Positions 61,960-64,000 of a stretch of 64,000 bases of DNA are shown in pieces (position 1 is the stretch's first letter; the number at the start of each line of letters is the position of its first letter). Origin of the DNA: JANLTX01 sp049840835 (GTDB lineage Bacteria; Armatimonadota; Armatimonadia; Armatimonadales; Armatimonadaceae); the NCBI GenBank assembly GCA_049840835.1, contig JASGJG010000003.1, positions 372,001 to 436,000 of the forward strand, read 5' to 3'. The translations under genes and the position numbers were made by a program. The notes under the pieces were generated by a model, which saw nothing but the letters and a program-made list of their open reading frames with translations, was not told the DNA's origin and did not search any database.

Positions 61960-62039
61960 GACATGTATGTTACAATGCGGAAACATGACCTACTTTCGCA
62001 TTCTGGCCGTTTTTTAGCGCAAGTGGGCCAGATTCGATA

Positions 62040-62858
62040 ATGCCACTCTCTACTCCCACAGTGCCGTTCAACTCGGCGGATAGCAACTCCTCGGATGCCC
62101 GGCGCTGGGCCTGGCTCGAAGTGACCGACGAGAAGATCCTGGCCTTTCCCCACGACTATCCGGCAGGGCACTCGATTCCCGCGCATCACCATGGGCATGC
62201 GCAGCTACTCTACGTGGCTACCGGCTCCATCATGGCAAACACCTCACAGGGGCGCTGGATGGTGCCCCCGAACTATGCCCTCTGGATTCCAGGAGGCGTG
62301 GAGCACTCTGTGGTGGTTTTCAGCACCTGCGCTATGAAATCGGTCTACATCTCGCCCGATGCGATAGCGGGATTAGCCAGGAATGTCTGTGTTGTGGGAT
62401 TGACGCCTCTGGCCCTGAACTTAATGGATGAAGCCATGCAGATTCCCGGCAATGTCCCATCGACCCCGCGCGAGCGCCTGTTGCTGGAGCTGCTCCTGCA
62501 CGAAATCCCGCGCTTGCCCGAGCAGCCACTCGGGCTACCGTTTCCTCTGGAACCGAAGCTGGCTGCGCTCTGCCGCCAGTTTCTAGAAGCACCCACGGCG
62601 CATGCCACTATCGATGCCTGGGCCTCCGAGCTGGCCATGAGCCGCCGCACGTTTACCCGGACCTTCGCCCGCGAGACAGGTATCAGCTTCTCGGTCTGGC
62701 GTCAGCAGGCGTGTTTACTGGCAGCGGTGCCAAGGCTGAGCAGTGGGGAATCCATTACAGACATAGCACTCGACCTGGGCTACGAAAGCACGTCCGCTTT
62801 TACGACAATGTTCAAGCGCATGCTGGGTATGTCGCCACGAAGTTATCTCGCGGGCTAA
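62040..62858 (+). CDS. AraC-family regulator with cupin sensor domain
   Basis: 272 residues. N-terminal cupin: PAGHSIPAHHHGHAQLLYVA, then GRWMVPPNYALWIPGGVEHS, typical of AraC regulators with metal-type His motifs. C-terminal double helix-turn-helix: TIDAWASELAMSRRTFTRTF and ITDIALDLGYESTSAFTTMF, then FKRMLGMSPRSYLAG. Divergent from the Fsr-like transporter, which it probably regulates. Confidence 0.9.
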   Translation: MPLSTPTVPFNSADSNSSDARRWAWLEVTDEKILAFPHDYPAGHSIPAHHHGHAQLLYVATGSIMANTSQGRWMVPPNYALWIPGGVEHSVVVFSTCAMKSVYISPDAIAGLARNVCVVGLTPLALNLMDEAMQIPGNVPSTPRERLLLELLLHEIPRLPEQPLGLPFPLEPKLAALCRQFLEAPTAHATIDAWASELAMSRRTFTRTFARETGISFSVWRQQACLLAAVPRLSSGESITDIALDLGYESTSAFTTMFKRMLGMSPRSYLAG

Positions 62859-62862
62859 CTAG

Positions 62863-63378
62863 TTACTCAACCGGCTCCAGCGCCACCACGATACGGTATT
62901 CGGGCACTACGTAAGCGTTTACCCGTGTGCCCAAATGCGCGCGGGAGAGGGCGCTGGCGAAGCCCGAGTAGCGCTTGCCATTCAGGCTAATATTGTAGAC
63001 GCCACGGGTAGACGATGGCAAAAACACACCGACCTCAGCGTTCTCCAGGCATGTGACCGTACCTGCACCGACCTTTACCGGATCGGGGAACCGAAAGGCG
63101 TAGTAGATGCCGAGGGGGAGAGCCGCCATTACCAGCCCGAGTATCCCCATAAAGACCGCGATGCCAACGTCGCCATGTTGCACTATCCGCCACGCCCCTA
63201 CGCCACCACAGGCGACTAGTGCGGAGAGGGCCATAATCCAGACACTGGTGCCACCTCCACGGCGTACATCAAGCTGGCGAGCGATCTGTTTTTCGGAGAC
63301 CTTACCCGCTCGATTCTGCTCCAAATCCGAGGCATCGAGTCCCTGAGCGGTGAGCGTTTCCTGTACATCTATACCCAT
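62863..63378 (-). CDS. Membrane protein of unknown function
   Basis: 171 residues from ATG 63378. An N-terminal soluble part (DVQETLTAQGLDASDLEQNR) precedes two membrane helices (SVWIMALSALVACGGVGAWR and VGIAVFMGILGLVMAALPLG) and a C-terminal beta-rich tail (SLNGKRYSGFASALSRAHLG, VNAYVVPEYRIVVALEPVE). Not recognised. Convergent with AraC with four bases between stops. Confidence 0.65.
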   Translation of the reverse strand: MGIDVQETLTAQGLDASDLEQNRAGKVSEKQIARQLDVRRGGGTSVWIMALSALVACGGVGAWRIVQHGDVGIAVFMGILGLVMAALPLGIYYAFRFPDPVKVGAGTVTCLENAEVGVFLPSSTRGVYNISLNGKRYSGFASALSRAHLGTRVNAYVVPEYRIVVALEPVE

Positions 63379-63425
63379 CAAAATCCCCTCCGGGTGAATG
63401 AGTGTAGCACAGCTGGTTCTAAGGA

Positions 63426-64000
63426 CTACAGCGGCGCCCGGAAGATAATGGTGGTTCCCGCTCTCGAACTGGACTCTATCTCCAGAGTGCCGCCGATTAG
63501 CTCCGTGCGCTCCTTCATACCAAACAGGCCCAGCCGCCGCCGATCCGCAGGGAGGCTCATGGCCGCTCCGACATCGAAGCCGGGGCCATCGTCTTCTACG
63601 ATTGCGAGCAGGTGGGTGGGGGTGCGCTGAACAAGAAGACTGACCCTGGTGGCTGAGTTTGCTTTGCGGCGCTTTCCTGTCTGCCGGGTGCTATTCGGGC
63701 TGGCGTGGCGCAGAATATTGGTCAGCGCTTCCTGTACTACTCGGTAGGCAGCAGACTCCACCTCGCGGGGTAGGCGTAGTTCGCCATCGGCGCCTTCGAA
63801 GCCGACAGGCTGGTAGTCCACGGGCAGCCCGCTCCAGATAACCCACTGCTCCAGGTAGTTCTTCAGGGCGGCCATGAGTCCGAACTGATCCAGAGCCGTG
63901 GGGCGCAGGCTAATAGCAAGGCGGCGTGCCTCTCCGCTGAGATCCTCCACTATCTGGCTCATCTGTGTTAGAAGCTTCGTCGTCTCTGCAGGCAGTAGGG
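63426..64000 (-). CDS. NarL-type sensor histidine kinase, partial at window edge
   Basis: The C-terminal part of a HisKA_3-type kinase, open to base 64000. EARRLAISLRPTALDQFGLM is the region after the phospho-His helix, AAYRVVQEALTNILRHASPN is the N box, and LLAIVEDDGPGFDVGAAMSL then RRLGLFGMKERTELIGGTLE are G boxes of the ATPase domain. It normally pairs with a LuxR-type regulator; the sensor part and the partner lie outside the window. Confidence 0.88.
   Translation of the reverse strand, partial: LLPAETTKLLTQMSQIVEDLSGEARRLAISLRPTALDQFGLMAALKNYLEQWVIWSGLPVDYQPVGFEGADGELRLPREVESAAYRVVQEALTNILRHASPNSTRQTGKRRKANSATRVSLLVQRTPTHLLAIVEDDGPGFDVGAAMSLPADRRRLGLFGMKERTELIGGTLEIESSSRAGTTIIFRAPL

Noticed and set aside
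1..64000. tRNA, rRNA or CRISPR loci
   Set aside because: Gaps between genes were read for cloverleaf or array patterns; none was convincing, though covariance-model searches could not be run.

Overview
The window looks like a chromosomal segment of a diderm, moderately GC-rich bacterium. My best guess is Armatimonadota or a related group. The mix suggests this: a Wzz/Wzy/Wzx exopolysaccharide locus, a LacI/GH30/GH172 sugar locus with a large Planctomycetes/Armatimonadota-type membrane protein, many small secreted proteins, and lipoproteins with bacterial Ig-like domains. This taxonomic call is inference; no rRNA, tRNA or other phylogenetic marker lies in the window.

Layout. 1-16018 (+) is one tightly overlapping exopolysaccharide operon: a Wzz-type co-polymerase, a degenerate tyrosine-kinase-like ATPase, eight glycosyltransferase domains (GT2 and GT4), a Wzy-like polymerase/ligase, a Wzx-like flippase, two hexapeptide acyltransferases and a SurA-like chaperone. 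16-22.7 kb holds a DUF559 endonuclease-like gene between palindromic repeats, then LacI, GH30, a large transporter-like membrane protein and a divergent GH172 gene. 22.8-25.1 kb is a coupled three-gene operon: two small proteins sharing a [FY]xGG[NT]PxFDER motif and a membrane-anchored subtilisin. 25-31 kb is a mixed accessory stretch (nuclease-like EEP protein, NTF2-like, GNAT, phosphoesterase, IS200-like transposase). 31.3-38.3 kb is a run of lipoproteins and secreted proteins; three share the same N-terminal Ig-like module but have different C-terminal parts, and two encode intradiol dioxygenases. 39-64 kb is housekeeping and stress genes: two two-component systems, a third partial kinase, AlkD-like, CE2-like esterase, MsrB, penicillin acylase, ATP-grasp plus radical SAM pair, two MFS transporters, AraC, DinB and others.

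The most striking signal is a set of at least four families of short palindromic elements (about 50-240 bp, with terminal inverted repeats up to 41 bp perfect). They occur between genes and also in frame inside glycosyltransferase and flippase genes. One copy joins a flippase ORF and a glycosyltransferase ORF into a single 793-codon frame. An IS200-like transposase and a DUF559 gene are each flanked by members of these families.

About five genes of the exopolysaccharide/dioxygenase set are interrupted by single-base changes in short homopolymers, and one histidine kinase is shifted many times. I report the genes as they would read if repaired and say so. These may be sequencing errors or real decay; the sequence alone cannot decide.
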